A stretch of DNA of 64,000 nucleotides from Lysinibacillus capsici (GCF_003367505.1 NZ_PXXX01000025.1:28728-92727); one strand, 5' to 3'. Positions 45,591 to 56,629 are shown, counted from the first letter of the stretch. Notes: generated by a model from the sequence alone, not told the origin. Numbers and translations are program-made.

Positions 45591-46994
45591 TTATACATTG
45601 CGTTTATAATTTTTTGTGCCGTCATATGAATAGAGCATCGGCTTTTTATCGACATAGGTTTCTAAATGAACAGGACGTCCCCATAGCTGGTAAATATAAG
45701 GTAATACATTTTCTAAATAGTGTGGATCTAACTCCATCCCTTCATAGCCATGAACTAAATATAGCTCGCCATTCCGCAAATAATCGCCATTTTTTACCAC
45801 AATATATGGGAAGCCTCCGTTTACACGCATGGATACGAGTTGATCGCGAACTATCTCATGATCCTTATCCGTTATACGGTATTCATTCCCTTTCTTTTGG
45901 AACAAGTACAAATCTTCACGCTTCGCTAAATCCTTTGTTAAATAGTTTCGAATAAAGGAAATATCTGATTCTACCTCTCTTACCTCAAAAATCTTTTCAC
46001 GTCCCGTATTTGGCAAAACACCTAACCGTTTCATTTCCTCGGTAGGATTATTATAGCGATTTTCAATATCCTCGAAAATTTTAATCCCAAGATAATATGG
46101 ATTAATCGATGTTTTGGAGGGCTGCACAACCCCCGCATTTAATTTGGCATATTCGATAGTTTCAGCAGTAGTTAACTTTAGCTCCCTCATGATTCGTTGA
46201 TGCCAGAATGAGGCCCAACCCTCGTTCATTATTTTAGTCTCTAATTGAGGCCAAAAATAAAGCATTTCCTCTCGCATCATTGTTAATATATCTCGTTGCC
46301 AGTCTTCCAATTCACGGCTATGTTCCTCTAAGAATAACAACAGGTCCTTTTCTGGCTGAGGAGGAAATTGCTTTAATCTGCGTCGAATTGGTTTATAAAC
46401 TTTTTCTTTTTCTTCTATACTCCATAAATCATCATACGGTGATTTTGTTGGTGGTTTTTCCTCCTCAAGCTCATCCTCTTCACTCCAGGATAGCTTCGGT
46501 CTTAAAATTGACGGATCAATATGTTCTTGAATAGCTAAAACAGCATCTAAAAACTGCTCCACCTCATCCTTGCCATACTCTCTCTCATAGCCAGCTATTC
46601 GCTCCGCAGTTGCGGTCATACTTTCTACCATATCTCTTCTTGTATTAGAAAAACGTATATTATTTTTGAAGAAATCGCAGTGTGCTAGAACATGGGCAAT
46701 AATCAATTTATTTTGGGTTAAAGTATTGGTATCGAGTAAAAATGCATAGCAAGGATTTGAATTAATGACAAGCTCATAAATCTGACTAAGTCCTAAATCA
46801 TATTGAAGCTTCATTTTATGAAATTGTTTTCCAAAGCTCCAATGGGAAAAGCGCGTGGGCATACCGTAGGCGCCAAATGTATAAATAATATCTGCTGGAC
46901 AAATTTCATAACGCATTGGATAAAAATCTAAGCCAAAGCTTGAGGCAATTTCGGTAATTTCATCTATTGCACGATGAAGCTCTTTTGTGTCCAT
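45591..46994 (-). CDS. spoVR: SpoVR family protein
   Basis: The 467-residue protein has the family start ([20 protein letters not shown]), [29 protein letters not shown], and [13 protein letters not shown]. SpoVR affects spore cortex formation in B. subtilis; E. coli YcgB is a homologue. GGAGGGGGC precedes ATG 46994. It follows yhbH after 44 bases and stands with yhbH and prkA, the same trio as E. coli yeaG-yeaH-ycgB. Confidence 0.95.
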   Translation of the reverse strand: MDTKELHRAIDEITEIASSFGLDFYPMRYEICPADIIYTFGAYGMPTRFSHWSFGKQFHKMKLQYDLGLSQIYELVINSNPCYAFLLDTNTLTQNKLIIAHVLAHCDFFKNNIRFSNTRRDMVESMTATAERIAGYEREYGKDEVEQFLDAVLAIQEHIDPSILRPKLSWSEEDELEEEKPPTKSPYDDLWSIEEKEKVYKPIRRRLKQFPPQPEKDLLLFLEEHSRELEDWQRDILTMMREEMLYFWPQLETKIMNEGWASFWHQRIMRELKLTTAETIEYAKLNAGVVQPSKTSINPYYLGIKIFEDIENRYNNPTEEMKRLGVLPNTGREKIFEVREVESDISFIRNYLTKDLAKREDLYLFQKKGNEYRITDKDHEIVRDQLVSMRVNGGFPYIVVKNGDYLRNGELYLVHGYEGMELDPHYLENVLPYIYQLWGRPVHLETYVDKKPMLYSYDGTKNYKRNV

Positions 46995-47038
46995 TTTACG
47001 CCCCCTCCTTTGAACGTGGTGCTGAGGATACTTCCATG

Positions 47039-48196
47039 TTACTCTTCACTTTTCTTGAAAAAGCTCTTTAAGGCGTCATACACATCGCCTTTTTTTCTCA
47101 GAATATGGTATCTGAATTTAGGATCATCAATTTTTTTATACGTATACATAAGCGTTGAGAAACGGTTATGCTGATTCACCTCACCATAGCCAAACATGCT
47201 GGATACATCCATTAACTCTCCTACTAACTTCAAGCACTTTTCATTGTCCATCGATATATTTTCACCATCTGAAAAATGGACAGGATAAATATTGTAGCGA
47301 GACGGATGATATTTATCCTGAATTAATTCCAATGCCTTTTTATAAGCTGAAGAACAAATGGTTCCACCACTTTCGCCCTTTGTAAAAAACTCCTCTTCTG
47401 TGACAACCTTTGCCTCAGTATGATGAGCAATAAATTCAATTTCTACTGTTTCATATTTTGACCGTAAAAACTTCGTCATCCAAAAGAAGAAGCTTCTCGC
47501 ACAATATTTTTCAAATGCGCCCATTGAGCCACTTGTATCCATCATGGCGAGCACTACTGCTTTGGATTCTGGCTTCTCCACTTCATCCCATGTTTTAAAA
47601 CGTAAATCGTCATTGTGGATTGGCGTTATTTCTGCTTTCCCATGCATCGCATTGCGCTTTAATGCATTTAAAATGGTACGCTTTTTATCGACATTACCCA
47701 TGAGTCCTTTTTTACGAATATCATTAAACTCTATTTTTTCTGTTTTAATATCTGCCTTTTCTTTTTGCTGTAAATTAGGTAACTCTAGTTCATGAAATAA
47801 AACATTTTGAATTTCCTCAATACTGACTTCCGCTTCATAATAATCTTGGCCAGGCTTGTCACCCGCTTCTTTTCCTTTACCTGGAGCCTGATTGGCCTTA
47901 CTGCCATCCCGCGCTACTACATCTCCAACACTACTATCCCCTTGTCCCTGCCCTACATGCTTAGAGTTATCATAGTTATATCGAATTTTATATTCATCAA
48001 GTGACCGAATTGGTATCTTAATAACCTCGCGACCATTGGACATCACAATACTTTCTTCGCTAACTAAATCAGGTAAATTATTTTTAATCGCATCTTTCAC
48101 TTTTTCCATATGGCGTTGTTGGTCCTGGTGCCCTTTACGATGGAGGGACCAATTTTCCTGAGAAATGACAAAGCGTTTATTTTCGTGTTCAGTCAT
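47039..48196 (-). CDS. yhbH: YhbH/DUF444 sporulation-associated protein
   Basis: The 385-residue protein has the DUF444 layout: [20 protein letters not shown] near the start, a glycine-rich linker, then a von Willebrand A-like part with [20 protein letters not shown] and [18 protein letters not shown]. It is homologous to E. coli YeaH, partner of the kinase YeaG (PrkA). ATG 48196 has GTGAGG upstream; a GTG within that region is not used. Precedes spoVR. Function in sporulation is known only in outline. Confidence 0.94.
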   Translation of the reverse strand: MTEHENKRFVISQENWSLHRKGHQDQQRHMEKVKDAIKNNLPDLVSEESIVMSNGREVIKIPIRSLDEYKIRYNYDNSKHVGQGQGDSSVGDVVARDGSKANQAPGKGKEAGDKPGQDYYEAEVSIEEIQNVLFHELELPNLQQKEKADIKTEKIEFNDIRKKGLMGNVDKKRTILNALKRNAMHGKAEITPIHNDDLRFKTWDEVEKPESKAVVLAMMDTSGSMGAFEKYCARSFFFWMTKFLRSKYETVEIEFIAHHTEAKVVTEEEFFTKGESGGTICSSAYKKALELIQDKYHPSRYNIYPVHFSDGENISMDNEKCLKLVGELMDVSSMFGYGEVNQHNRFSTLMYTYKKIDDPKFRYHILRKKGDVYDALKSFFKKSEE

Positions 48197-48294
48197 TTTT
48201 ATCCTCACCCATCTATCAAATTCGCTTTTTCTATACTATGCTTGTGAGCTAAATTTTTGAACTTTTTTCATAAAATCAATTGTATATTTATCAA

Positions 48295-48360
48295 TCACGC
48301 CTCAAACGTCCAGATTTTTTTCGACCATGCTCTAAAGTATCTCTTCAAAGTCTCGGACAT
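48295..48360 (-). CDS. Candidate 21-residue cationic peptide upstream of yhbH
   Basis: The frame starts at ATG 48360 with AGGAGG five bases upstream and ends at TGA 48297. The product is MSETLKRYFRAWSKKIWTFE plus Ala, an amphipathic, aromatic and basic peptide. It sits between the prkA terminator and yhbH, so it would be first on the yhbH transcript. It may be a small protein, a leader, or a chance frame. Confidence 0.35.
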   Translation of the reverse strand: MSETLKRYFRAWSKKIWTFEA

Positions 48361-48376
48361 CTTCTCCTCCTGATAA

Positions 48377-48409
48377 TAAAAGGAGTGCCCTAAAAATGGG
48401 ACACTCCTA
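48377..48409 (-). terminator. Terminator after prkA
   Basis: AGGAGTGTCCC pairs with GGGCACTCCT around a 7-base loop; TTTTATT follows on the minus strand. Confidence 0.85.
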
Positions 48410-48435
48410 TCTTAATTGGAACAATGCACATCAAG

Positions 48436-50331
48436 TTATCGATTGAGCAAACTTCCTACATACTGTAGCAACTCATTTGCTGATGTTGTATTATAGCCAT
48501 GTTCATCAACAAGCCTTGCCACAACCTCATTAATCTTCTTCAGTTGAGATTCATCTGGCATTTTAGAAGAAGTAGTAATTTTAACGATATCTTTTAAATC
48601 TGCAAATAATTTCTTCTGAATGGCCTCTCGCAATCTTTCATGAGAATTATAATCAAAACGTTTACCTTTTCGTGCATAGGCAGAAATTCGAATGAGAATC
48701 TCTTCACGGAATGCCTTTTTAGCATTTTCTGAAATGCCAATTTGCTCCTCAATCGAGCGCATTAATTTTTCATCTGGATTCATTTCTTCCCCAGTAAGTG
48801 GATCATAAATTTTATTTTTATTACAGAATGCCTCTACATTATCAAGGTAGTTATTCATCAATGTTTTTGCCGATTCCTCATAGGAGTACACAAAAGCCTT
48901 TTGTACTTCATTTTTAGCAATCTCATCATATTCTCTACGAGCAACCGCAATGTAATTCATGTATTTTTCACGATCCTCTTGAGAAATCGATGCATGCTGA
49001 TCTAACCCATCCTTCAATGCTCGTAAAACGTCTAATGCATTTATCGATGGTATCTCTTTGCGAATAATAGCAGAAGAAATACGGTTAATAATATAGCGTG
49101 GATCAATACCGTTCATGCCTTCATTCGGGAACTCTTTCTTCAGCTCCTCTAAGTCAACGGAATTAAATCCCTCCACATTTTCTCCGTCGTACAAGCGCAT
49201 TTTTTTAATTAGATCCACACCTTGTTTTTTCGGAACTTCCAAACGAGTGAGAACCGAAAAGATTGCTGCGGCCTTTAAAGCATGCGGTGCAATATGGACA
49301 TGGGACATATCGCTCTCTTTTATCATCTTTTCATAAATATGCTCTTCCTGACTAACTTTGAGGTTGTAGGGAATTGGCATAACGATAATTCGAGAATGTA
49401 ATGCCTCATTCTTTTTGTTCGAAATAAATGAACGATACTCTGTTTCATTTGTATGAGCAACGATTAACTCATCTGCACTAATTAAAGCAAATCTTCCTGC
49501 TTTGAAATTTCCTTCCTGCGTTAATGATAATAAATTCCATAAGAATTTTTCATCTAGTTTTAGCATCTCCTGGAATTCCATCATTCCTCTATTAGCCTTA
49601 TTCAGCTCCCCATCAAAGCGGTAAGCACGAGGATCCGACTCTGAACCAAATTCACCAATTGTAGAAAAATCAATACTTCCTGTTAAATCTGCAATATCCT
49701 GTGATTTAGGGTCTGATGGTGTAAATGTCCCTATACCCACACGTTTATCTTCTGAAAAAGTAATACGTTCAATCATTACATTTTCAATGCGTCCATCGTA
49801 TTCCTTTTCAAGACGCATTGTATTTAAAGGCGATAAACTTCCTTCAATTCTAATCCCATATTCCTCAAAGAACTCATTACGCAAATGATGTGGAATTAAA
49901 TGGAGCGGATCTTCATGCATTGGACATCCCTTAATTGCGTAAACTGCACCTTCATCTGTTCGCGAATATTGCTCTAATCCGCGTTTTAGTAAGGTAACGA
50001 TAGTTGATTTACCACCACTAACTGGTCCCATTAATAATAAAATACGTTTTCTAACATCTAACCTGCGTGCTGCTGGATGGAAATATTCCTCCACCAGTCT
50101 TTCAATTGCTGTTTCAAGCCCAAAAATTTCTTGTCCGAAAAATTTGTACATTTTTTGCCCATCGCGTTCCTCTACACCAGAACTTTTTATCATATTGTAG
50201 ACGCGTGAATGGGCTGTTTGAGCAACTTCAGGTCTTTCCCTAATGATGTTTAAATAATCTGCAAATGTCCCTTCCCACTTCAGCCTGTTTTCTTCTTCGC
50301 GATAGTTTTTCACTTTATCTAAAATGTTAAT
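48436..50331 (-). CDS. prkA: PrkA family serine protein kinase, probable ATT start
   Basis: The 631-residue protein has the PrkA AAA+ domain (GPVSGGKSTIVTLLKRGLE, Walker A) and a C-terminal kinase-like part ending in SLLNR. The homologous start is NILDKVKNYREEENRLKWEG. The codon at the methionine position is ATT (50331-50329), with GGAGGG six bases upstream. From ATT the protein has 631 residues, the length of B. subtilis PrkA. The only in-frame ATG (50385) has no ribosome binding site and adds 18 unrelated residues. Acts in sporulation with YhbH and SpoVR. Confidence 0.93.
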   Translation of the reverse strand: MNILDKVKNYREEENRLKWEGTFADYLNIIRERPEVAQTAHSRVYNMIKSSGVEERDGQKMYKFFGQEIFGLETAIERLVEEYFHPAARRLDVRKRILLLMGPVSGGKSTIVTLLKRGLEQYSRTDEGAVYAIKGCPMHEDPLHLIPHHLRNEFFEEYGIRIEGSLSPLNTMRLEKEYDGRIENVMIERITFSEDKRVGIGTFTPSDPKSQDIADLTGSIDFSTIGEFGSESDPRAYRFDGELNKANRGMMEFQEMLKLDEKFLWNLLSLTQEGNFKAGRFALISADELIVAHTNETEYRSFISNKKNEALHSRIIVMPIPYNLKVSQEEHIYEKMIKESDMSHVHIAPHALKAAAIFSVLTRLEVPKKQGVDLIKKMRLYDGENVEGFNSVDLEELKKEFPNEGMNGIDPRYIINRISSAIIRKEIPSINALDVLRALKDGLDQHASISQEDREKYMNYIAVARREYDEIAKNEVQKAFVYSYEESAKTLMNNYLDNVEAFCNKNKIYDPLTGEEMNPDEKLMRSIEEQIGISENAKKAFREEILIRISAYARKGKRFDYNSHERLREAIQKKLFADLKDIVKITTSSKMPDESQLKKINEVVARLVDEHGYNTTSANELLQYVGSLLNR

Positions 50332-50543
50332 AGCCTTCCCTCCATTCAGGGCTTGATTTATAACATAGTATGAAGTTAATGGCATGATGATACCATTACT
50401 TTTTCTTTGATGAAGTTTCTTCTTATTATTTCTATTTTTGGGGGCAAAAAAATTGCCGATATATCAACTGTTTTCATACATAGAACCTTACTGAATGAAG
50501 ATAAAAATTTCGGTTATTCTAACGTTAGAAAGGAGGTCCATCA

Positions 50544-51539
50544 TTGCATCGCCATTTTATATTTCTTTTCACATTTTTATTTTTAGGGATTATGCTGTAC
50601 CCTTCTGCCTCTTTTGCAAAGGAGGATCTTACAGAAGAAGAAATTTTACAGCAGCGTATGTCCTATTATGTACAATTCGATGAATTACTCATTCCATGGC
50701 ATTTTTTAGCTGCTATCGATCAGTATGAGAGAAACCTACAATCAGTTCGTAAAGACATCCCTAAACGAGAAGGCTATTTGGCTATCCAATTTTCTGATGA
50801 ATACTGGTCAGGTGCATTAAATCCTGTAAAGGAAGACACTTCTCCTGAGACAATTAGCTATTTCGGAGGAATGGGCCTTGACGGTAATCATGATGGAATC
50901 GCTAGTCCAAAGGATGATGAGGATGTCATTTTTTCGATGGCTAGTTATTTAGGGAAATTTGGAACAACAGATGAGGATTTTAAATTAGCATTATGGGAAT
51001 ATTACGGAAGCGAAGAAGCAGTCAATCAAATATTTACCATCTCCACATTGTACAGACATTTTAAAACTATAGAACTTGATGCACATACCTTCCCGCTAAA
51101 TATCCGCTCTGATTACAGTTACAGGGGCACTTGGGGCGCCAATCGTGGTTGGGGTGGACGCCGTATTCATGAGGGAACTGATATTTTTGCCAGCTATGGA
51201 ACGCCTGTATTATCTACCTCTTATGGAATAGTGGAGGTAAAAGGATGGAATCAATTTGGTGGCTGGCGTATTGGTATTCGCGACAATCATAATTCCTACC
51301 ACTATTATGCCCACCTCGGTAGCTATCATAAGGAAATTGAAGTAGGTACAATTGTTAAACCTGGTACTGTTCTTGGCTATGTTGGAAGCTCTGGATATGG
51401 GAAAGAAGGTACATCGGGCAAATTCCCTCCACATCTCCATTATGGTATTTATAAATTTAATGGAAAAACTGAATGGGCTTTTGACCCTTATCCTTCCCTT
51501 CTACAGTGGGAACGCCAGGCGAAAAATCAAAAACAATAG
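50544..51539 (+). CDS. lytH: M23 family metallopeptidase, LytH-like (secreted)
   Basis: The 331-residue protein has a signal peptide (first 25 residues, ending ASFAKED), a helical middle region, and a C-terminal M23 domain with HEGTDIFASYGTPV (zinc His and Asp), YYAHLGSY and PHLHYGIY (zinc His). It should cut peptidoglycan peptides; B. subtilis LytH acts in spore cortex maturation and is similar in layout. TTG 50544 follows AAAGGAGG. It diverges from prkA. Confidence 0.83.
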   Translation: MHRHFIFLFTFLFLGIMLYPSASFAKEDLTEEEILQQRMSYYVQFDELLIPWHFLAAIDQYERNLQSVRKDIPKREGYLAIQFSDEYWSGALNPVKEDTSPETISYFGGMGLDGNHDGIASPKDDEDVIFSMASYLGKFGTTDEDFKLALWEYYGSEEAVNQIFTISTLYRHFKTIELDAHTFPLNIRSDYSYRGTWGANRGWGGRRIHEGTDIFASYGTPVLSTSYGIVEVKGWNQFGGWRIGIRDNHNSYHYYAHLGSYHKEIEVGTIVKPGTVLGYVGSSGYGKEGTSGKFPPHLHYGIYKFNGKTEWAFDPYPSLLQWERQAKNQKQ

Positions 51540-51556
51540 AGAATCCTTTACTTATG

Positions 51557-51592
51557 GCACTTGAAGCATTTTGCTTCAGGTGTATTTTCTTT
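51557..51592 (+). terminator. Terminator after the M23 peptidase gene
   Basis: CACTTGAAGCA pairs with TGCTTCAGGTG with a short loop; ATTTTCTTTC follows. Confidence 0.78.
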
Positions 51593-51801
51593 CTATATAG
51601 GAAATTCTACATAAACATATAAATTAGTTGTTAGACATCTATATATATTTAACTATTAAGAAAAGGAAAATAATTATATCATTGTACTAAAAAACTATTT
51701 TTAAATATTTCTATCGAAAGGCTTATTAATACACATAATTAGTTATAAAATAATACTTGTGTTGAAAAAATTTCTCAATGAGATAGTAAAGGGATGGGAA
51801 A

Positions 51802-53496
51802 ATGAAAGGCATTATCAAGTTTAAAACACTTAAAACACGAATTTTAAGTGCATTTATTCTTTTGTTAGTTTTAGTAGTTAGCTTTACAACCTACACTTAC
51901 AATTCCAATACAAATATGGAAAAACAGGCAAAAGATTTAGTGAAAGAAGATTTAGTTGTTTTAAATGCAAGTAAAAATTTAGCACTCTCTATGAGTGTCC
52001 GTCTATCTGCAGCGTTAAATTATGTGTTGACAGGCGACGAAAAATACAAAGAATCATTTGATGAGTATCGCAAAATGGCTGAGGAAAATAATGCTATTCT
52101 AGACAAATATGAAAAATCAGATGAACGCGATCAACTTGTAGCAATCGCTCGTGATTGGAGTACCCTTGTCAATACAGAGGTATTTGATATCTACCAAAAG
52201 GGCAATAAAGAATTAGCTTTAGAAAATTTAATGGATACACATGAACTCGTAACGAAAGTGCGATATGGTTACGAAAAACTGGCAGATGAACGAGCTAAAG
52301 CCATTACAGATGTCGGTAATGATGTTGTATCAACTAGCTCTGAGAATCGAACAATTGGTATCGCCTTTAGCTTGATTCTAACTATAGCTGGTATTCTAAT
52401 TGCCTTTATCACAGCCAGTACCATCTCTAAACCTGTTACAGTAGTAGCCGACCGGATGAAAGAATTAGCAGATGGAAATTTGCAACTAGAGCCTCTGCCT
52501 GTAAAAGCCCGAGATGAAATTGGAACATTAATGGTAGCAGCCAATGACATGAACGAAAAATTAAAACAAACGATCCAGTCTATCTACTCGGTTTCTGAAA
52601 CAGTAGCAGCTAGTAGTGAAGAACTTGCTCAATCATCGAATGAGGTACAAGCAGGTACTGAGCAAATTACAGTAACGATGCAAGAGCTGGCATCTGGTAC
52701 AGAAACACAAGCATCTACCACAGGTGATTTGGCAGAAACAATGACAGCATTTAAGCGTAGCATTCATGAAACTACACAAGAGGGCATTGAATTAAGCGAA
52801 CATTCTAGTCATGTTCAAAAATTAACGGTTTCAGGGAAAAGTTTAATGGTGCAATCTACCAAACAAATGGCTACAATAAATGAAATTGTATTAGACTCTG
52901 TGAAAAAGGTAGAAAATTTAAATGAACAGTCTGCCGAAATATCCAAGCTAGTGTCAGTTATCGATGATATTTCAAACCAAACAAATTTACTTGCATTAAA
53001 TGCAGCAATCGAAGCAGCACGAGCAGGTGAGCATGGCAAGGGCTTTGCTGTTGTGGCAGATGAAGTCCGAAAGCTTGCTGAGCAAGTACAGTTCTCTGTC
53101 ACGGATATTGCAACAATTGTCCAGCGTATTCAAGGTGAAACTGGCAATGTAACATCTGCCCTTCAGACTGGCTATGAGGAAGTAAGAAGAGGAACCACAC
53201 AGCTCGATGAAACTAATGAAACATTTGAAAAAATTTCTGATGCTGTTGGGGATATGATAGTTAATATTTCAACGATTACAACGAATTTAAATCAGCTTGC
53301 TCAAAATTCGGAAACCATTAATGCTTCTATTGATGATATGGCCTCCATTTCACAGGAATCCGCTGCTGGCGTTGAGCAAACAACAGCAACTGTTGAGGAA
53401 ACAGCCGCTACAATGGATGAAATCGCTAGAAGTGCAAATCAGCTTGCTGGAATGGCCGAAGAGTTAAATACGCAGCTACAGCAATTTAAAATTTAA
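51802..53496 (+). CDS. Methyl-accepting chemotaxis protein, four-helix-bundle type
   Basis: The 564-residue receptor has TM1 (about 12-32), a helical ectodomain of about 150 residues, TM2 (about 187-210), HAMP, and a signalling domain with [20 protein letters not shown]. The ectodomain lacks clear Cache motifs and looks like a four-helix bundle. The ligand is unknown. GGGATGGG lies before ATG 51802. Single-gene unit; no SigD promoter is convincing in the 262 bases upstream. Confidence 0.93.
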   Translation: MKGIIKFKTLKTRILSAFILLLVLVVSFTTYTYNSNTNMEKQAKDLVKEDLVVLNASKNLALSMSVRLSAALNYVLTGDEKYKESFDEYRKMAEENNAILDKYEKSDERDQLVAIARDWSTLVNTEVFDIYQKGNKELALENLMDTHELVTKVRYGYEKLADERAKAITDVGNDVVSTSSENRTIGIAFSLILTIAGILIAFITASTISKPVTVVADRMKELADGNLQLEPLPVKARDEIGTLMVAANDMNEKLKQTIQSIYSVSETVAASSEELAQSSNEVQAGTEQITVTMQELASGTETQASTTGDLAETMTAFKRSIHETTQEGIELSEHSSHVQKLTVSGKSLMVQSTKQMATINEIVLDSVKKVENLNEQSAEISKLVSVIDDISNQTNLLALNAAIEAARAGEHGKGFAVVADEVRKLAEQVQFSVTDIATIVQRIQGETGNVTSALQTGYEEVRRGTTQLDETNETFEKISDAVGDMIVNISTITTNLNQLAQNSETINASIDDMASISQESAAGVEQTTATVEETAATMDEIARSANQLAGMAEELNTQLQQFKI

Positions 53497-53510
53497 TCAT
53501 CTAAACAACA

Positions 53511-53550
53511 AAGGCTATCTCAAATTTTTCTATTTTGAGATAGCCTTCTC
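53511..53550. terminator. Bidirectional terminator after the chemoreceptor at 51802
   Basis: AAGGCTATCTCAAA pairs with TTTGAGATAGCCTT around an AT-rich loop. Confidence 0.85.
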
Positions 53551-53552
53551 TC

Positions 53553-54227
53553 TTATTGCCAATGACTTATTGGCACTCGTTCCAGTTCATGACGTTTAAT
53601 AATAACACTTATCTTTTGAAACCATTTCTCACAAAGCTCTATGGCTTCTTTATAGTCATCCTCCTCTTTTGATATGGGATCTTCACTATTATCCATGAAC
53701 ATATATTCTTGAATAGGCTCTGATAAATGATCTACTACTAACTTTAGCGACAGCTGTGAAATTGTATCTTCTTCTACCTCCTCTTCTTCTATTTCATCTG
53801 CTTCAGCAAGTAAGGAACCACTCATTAGATGATTCTTTGTTCTAACCGTAAATACTTCATCTTCCATGATGGCAACCTCATATATTCTGTTAAATGGAAC
53901 CTCTATAATTTTTAGTTCTTCGTCTAAAGCTTCTCTTCGGGCGAAAATAAGCATGTTTGTCTGTTCATTTAACAGTAAAGCATTTAAAGCATCATTGGAA
54001 ACTGTACATTGTGTATGAGGAATAGCCATTATCTCCTCCTCACTAGCTTCCGTCATGGCTGTCAAAGTTTGTATGGCAATATAACGCTCTTTTAAATAAC
54101 GGATACTCCCTAGACCGACTAAAGCCAGCCCGATTAAAAAAAATAGTTGCTTAATAATGACTAATTCAATGGCATTTGCTAGATAAAGATAGACAATCCC
54201 TAATAAAATGAAGAAAATATTTTTCAT
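53553..54227 (-). CDS. Membrane protein with acidic cytoplasmic part, unknown
   Basis: The 224-residue protein starts MKNIFFILLGIVYLYLANAI and has two hydrophobic segments in its first 50 residues, followed by a soluble domain with a Glu-rich stretch (ADEIEEEEVEEDT). No family recognised. ATG 54227 is preceded by GGCGGGAATTGG; a frame to 54284 has no support. It lies behind the terminator of the symporter operon. Confidence 0.7.
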   Translation of the reverse strand: MKNIFFILLGIVYLYLANAIELVIIKQLFFLIGLALVGLGSIRYLKERYIAIQTLTAMTEASEEEIMAIPHTQCTVSNDALNALLLNEQTNMLIFARREALDEELKIIEVPFNRIYEVAIMEDEVFTVRTKNHLMSGSLLAEADEIEEEEVEEDTISQLSLKLVVDHLSEPIQEYMFMDNSEDPISKEEDDYKEAIELCEKWFQKISVIIKRHELERVPISHWQ

Positions 54228-54316
54228 CCAATTCCCGCCTTTATCAAGATAATCACTAGAAAAATTCAGATGATGTACTAGCAATAGTATTCTTGATTCT
54301 ATCGTTTCATTCTAAT

Positions 54317-54355
54317 AAAAAACACGAATTCATTGAACTTTACAATGAATCCGTG
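54317..54355 (-). terminator. Terminator after the sodium:solute symporter
   Basis: CACGGATTCATTG pairs with CAATGAATTCGTG with one mismatch; TTTTTTATT follows on the minus strand. It closes the chemoreceptor-SDR-symporter operon. Confidence 0.85.
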
Positions 54356-54364
54356 CTTTTGCTT

Positions 54365-55855
54365 TTAACGACCAATTAGCTCTTCTTTACTACTTACGTC
54401 GTCTAATGTTTTATCTTTTTCTATTTTATGCATCTCAAGAACATGCTCAGATGGCGGAACGAGTATGCTCACCACGACAATTGTGATACCAGTTATAACA
54501 ACACCTGAAAATACAGGAGCCTGCCATAATTCATTTAATAGACCTATGAAGCCTTCTGATTGGATTGTCAGACTAGGTACGAATGTTAGTGATGTCACAA
54601 TGTAATAAACTAAGCCAACGGAAATACTTGCCCAAACTGCTGGTGTACTGACACGTTTCCAAAATGGTCCTAAAACGATTGGCCAGAATATTGTTACGAA
54701 TATAATATCCCAAGCTAAATAAGCTAAATCAATTACTTTTTGGAAGCTTACAGCTAGCACTAAACCTAATAAAGCACTAGCTAGAATAATAGATCGCGAA
54801 AATCTTAATAGCTTCTTAGGATCAGGATTGTGATTAATAAAATCTAAATAAATATTCTTTGTCACAATCCCTGAAGTCGCTACATAACATGCAGCTACTG
54901 TAGACATCCCCATGGCTGCCATGGCTGTTAAGAAAATAGCTGCTAATAAAGGAGGAAAATAACCTTGTGCAAAGGTAAGCATCAATGTTTCTGGGTTTGT
55001 GCTTTCAGGATAAATAGACTTAAAGGCTTCCCCTAGCATCCCTGGAATCCAGCTAATTGCAATGACAATAATACCAGCAATAATCATGCTTCGTTGTGCC
55101 ACCCGTGGACTTTTTGCAGCAGCTACCCTCTGCCCAAGGTCAACTGCAGGGATATCTCCAAGTGCTAGTACAAGATACAAAGTCCAGAATTCTGCTCCTG
55201 CCTTCTCAAATAATGTACTGATATTCCACCACTCGGGATTAAATGTAACGTCTGGATAGTAAAACAAAATAAAAATGGTAATACCCAAAATACCTGCCAC
55301 TGCAAGCGCACCTTGTACGATTTCAGTATAGGCTACTGCCCATAAACCACCAATAACTGAATAAATAGCCGTTAGCGATACAAATAGAAGCGCCGCAGGT
55401 ATAAAATCAATTTGCAACAATTGCTGAATAATATACGTTCCACCAACTGTTAACGCCGCTGCATTAAAAACTCCAAAAGCAATTGCCATAACAACCCCTG
55501 TATAGGCTCCTAGCTTTTTACTGCCATAGCGTAAACCGTAGTAATCTGCTAATGTCCAGCCCTTTAAACGTCGTAATGGCTTTGTCCAAATGAGTGCTCC
55601 AAGAATCATACAAGTCCCTAAACCACCCATTGTTGCCGAACCTTCAAAGCCACCACTTGTATAGCCAGAGCCTACCGCTGCAAAAAAGAAGGGAGCTGCT
55701 AATAATGCAGCGACTAAACTACCCGTGACAACGGATAAAGGCATGCTCCAGCCAGCAACAATTAAATCCTCGGCTGTGTTGACACGCTTATAGCCTTTAT
55801 AGCCAATATAATAGATAAATAATAAGTATAAGCAAAAGATAATAATATTTAACAT
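54365..55855 (-). CDS. Sodium:solute symporter family transporter
   Basis: The 496-residue protein has about thirteen hydrophobic segments and SSS family blocks: NTAEDLIVAGWSMP, LKGWTLADYYGLRYGSKKLG, SVIGGLWAVAYTEIVQ, LGDIPAVDLGQRVAAAKS and MAAMGMSTVAACYVATSGIV. The substrate is unknown. It lies 21 bases behind the SDR gene and is third in the c-di-GMP riboswitch operon. Its start has an AGGAGT site. Confidence 0.9.
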   Translation of the reverse strand: MLNIIIFCLYLLFIYYIGYKGYKRVNTAEDLIVAGWSMPLSVVTGSLVAALLAAPFFFAAVGSGYTSGGFEGSATMGGLGTCMILGALIWTKPLRRLKGWTLADYYGLRYGSKKLGAYTGVVMAIAFGVFNAAALTVGGTYIIQQLLQIDFIPAALLFVSLTAIYSVIGGLWAVAYTEIVQGALAVAGILGITIFILFYYPDVTFNPEWWNISTLFEKAGAEFWTLYLVLALGDIPAVDLGQRVAAAKSPRVAQRSMIIAGIIVIAISWIPGMLGEAFKSIYPESTNPETLMLTFAQGYFPPLLAAIFLTAMAAMGMSTVAACYVATSGIVTKNIYLDFINHNPDPKKLLRFSRSIILASALLGLVLAVSFQKVIDLAYLAWDIIFVTIFWPIVLGPFWKRVSTPAVWASISVGLVYYIVTSLTFVPSLTIQSEGFIGLLNELWQAPVFSGVVITGITIVVVSILVPPSEHVLEMHKIEKDKTLDDVSSKEELIGR

Positions 55856-55876
55856 TATTTACTCCTTCGTTTTCCA

Positions 55877-56629
55877 TTAACCGTTCATTACGACCCCACC
55901 ATTTGGCGTTAAAATTTGACCTGTATAGAAGTCAGCATGATTAGAGGCTAAAAATAATACACTTTTCGCAATTTCTTCTGGTTGTGCTAAACGTTTTAAT
56001 GGATATTTTGCGGATTCTTCCTCCACATAGTTATCGCCAAACTCTTGTAGAATGTCCGTAAATGTTCCACTAGGAGCAACTGCATTGACAAGTATAGAAG
56101 GTGCTAATTCTCTTGCTAAAGCCTTTGTAAAAGCATTAATAGCACCCTTTGCAGCTGAATAATGCGTGAATTCTTCACAACCCAAGCTACCAATATCAGA
56201 TGAAATATTGATGATTTTTCCTGTATTACGTTCCTTCATTCTTTTTGCTGCTTCACGGCAATTATAGAAACAGCCATATAAATGAACTTTAATCATACGA
56301 TCCCACTGCTCATCCGTTAAATCTGTAATGCTGGAACCCTGTGCAAATCCAGCGTTATTTACAAGAATATCAAGATTCCCGAGATGCTCGTCCATAAATT
56401 GATGCATCGCTTGTACTTCTTGAGAGTTAGAAACATCTGCGTGGAATATTAAAGCTTTCACACCCAACTTTTCTGCTTCTGCACGTACAGCTTCTGCCTC
56501 TTGCTCATCCCCAATATAATTAATTAAAATATTGGCTCCATGTTGCGCAAAGCCTAAAGCAATTGCTTTACCGATTCCTTTACTAGAGCCTGTAATTAAA
56601 ACATTTTTTCCTGTAAAATTAATGTCCAT
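55877..56629 (-). CDS. Short-chain dehydrogenase/reductase
   Basis: The 250-residue SDR has [13 protein letters not shown] (cofactor loop), [16 protein letters not shown] and [16 protein letters not shown] (catalytic Tyr and Lys). It is of the FabG-like group, but position points to a catabolic or solute-linked role rather than fatty acid synthesis. ATG 56629 has GGAG ten bases upstream; ATG 56638 is too close to it. The start overlaps the chemoreceptor stop by 11 bases, showing coupling. Confidence 0.9.
   Translation of the reverse strand: MDINFTGKNVLITGSSKGIGKAIALGFAQHGANILINYIGDEQEAEAVRAEAEKLGVKALIFHADVSNSQEVQAMHQFMDEHLGNLDILVNNAGFAQGSSITDLTDEQWDRMIKVHLYGCFYNCREAAKRMKERNTGKIINISSDIGSLGCEEFTHYSAAKGAINAFTKALARELAPSILVNAVAPSGTFTDILQEFGDNYVEEESAKYPLKRLAQPEEIAKSVLFLASNHADFYTGQILTPNGGVVMNG

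Noticed and set aside
51593..51801. Riboswitch or SigD promoter ahead of the chemoreceptor at 51802
   Set aside because: AT-rich sequence without aptamer blocks or promoter consensus.
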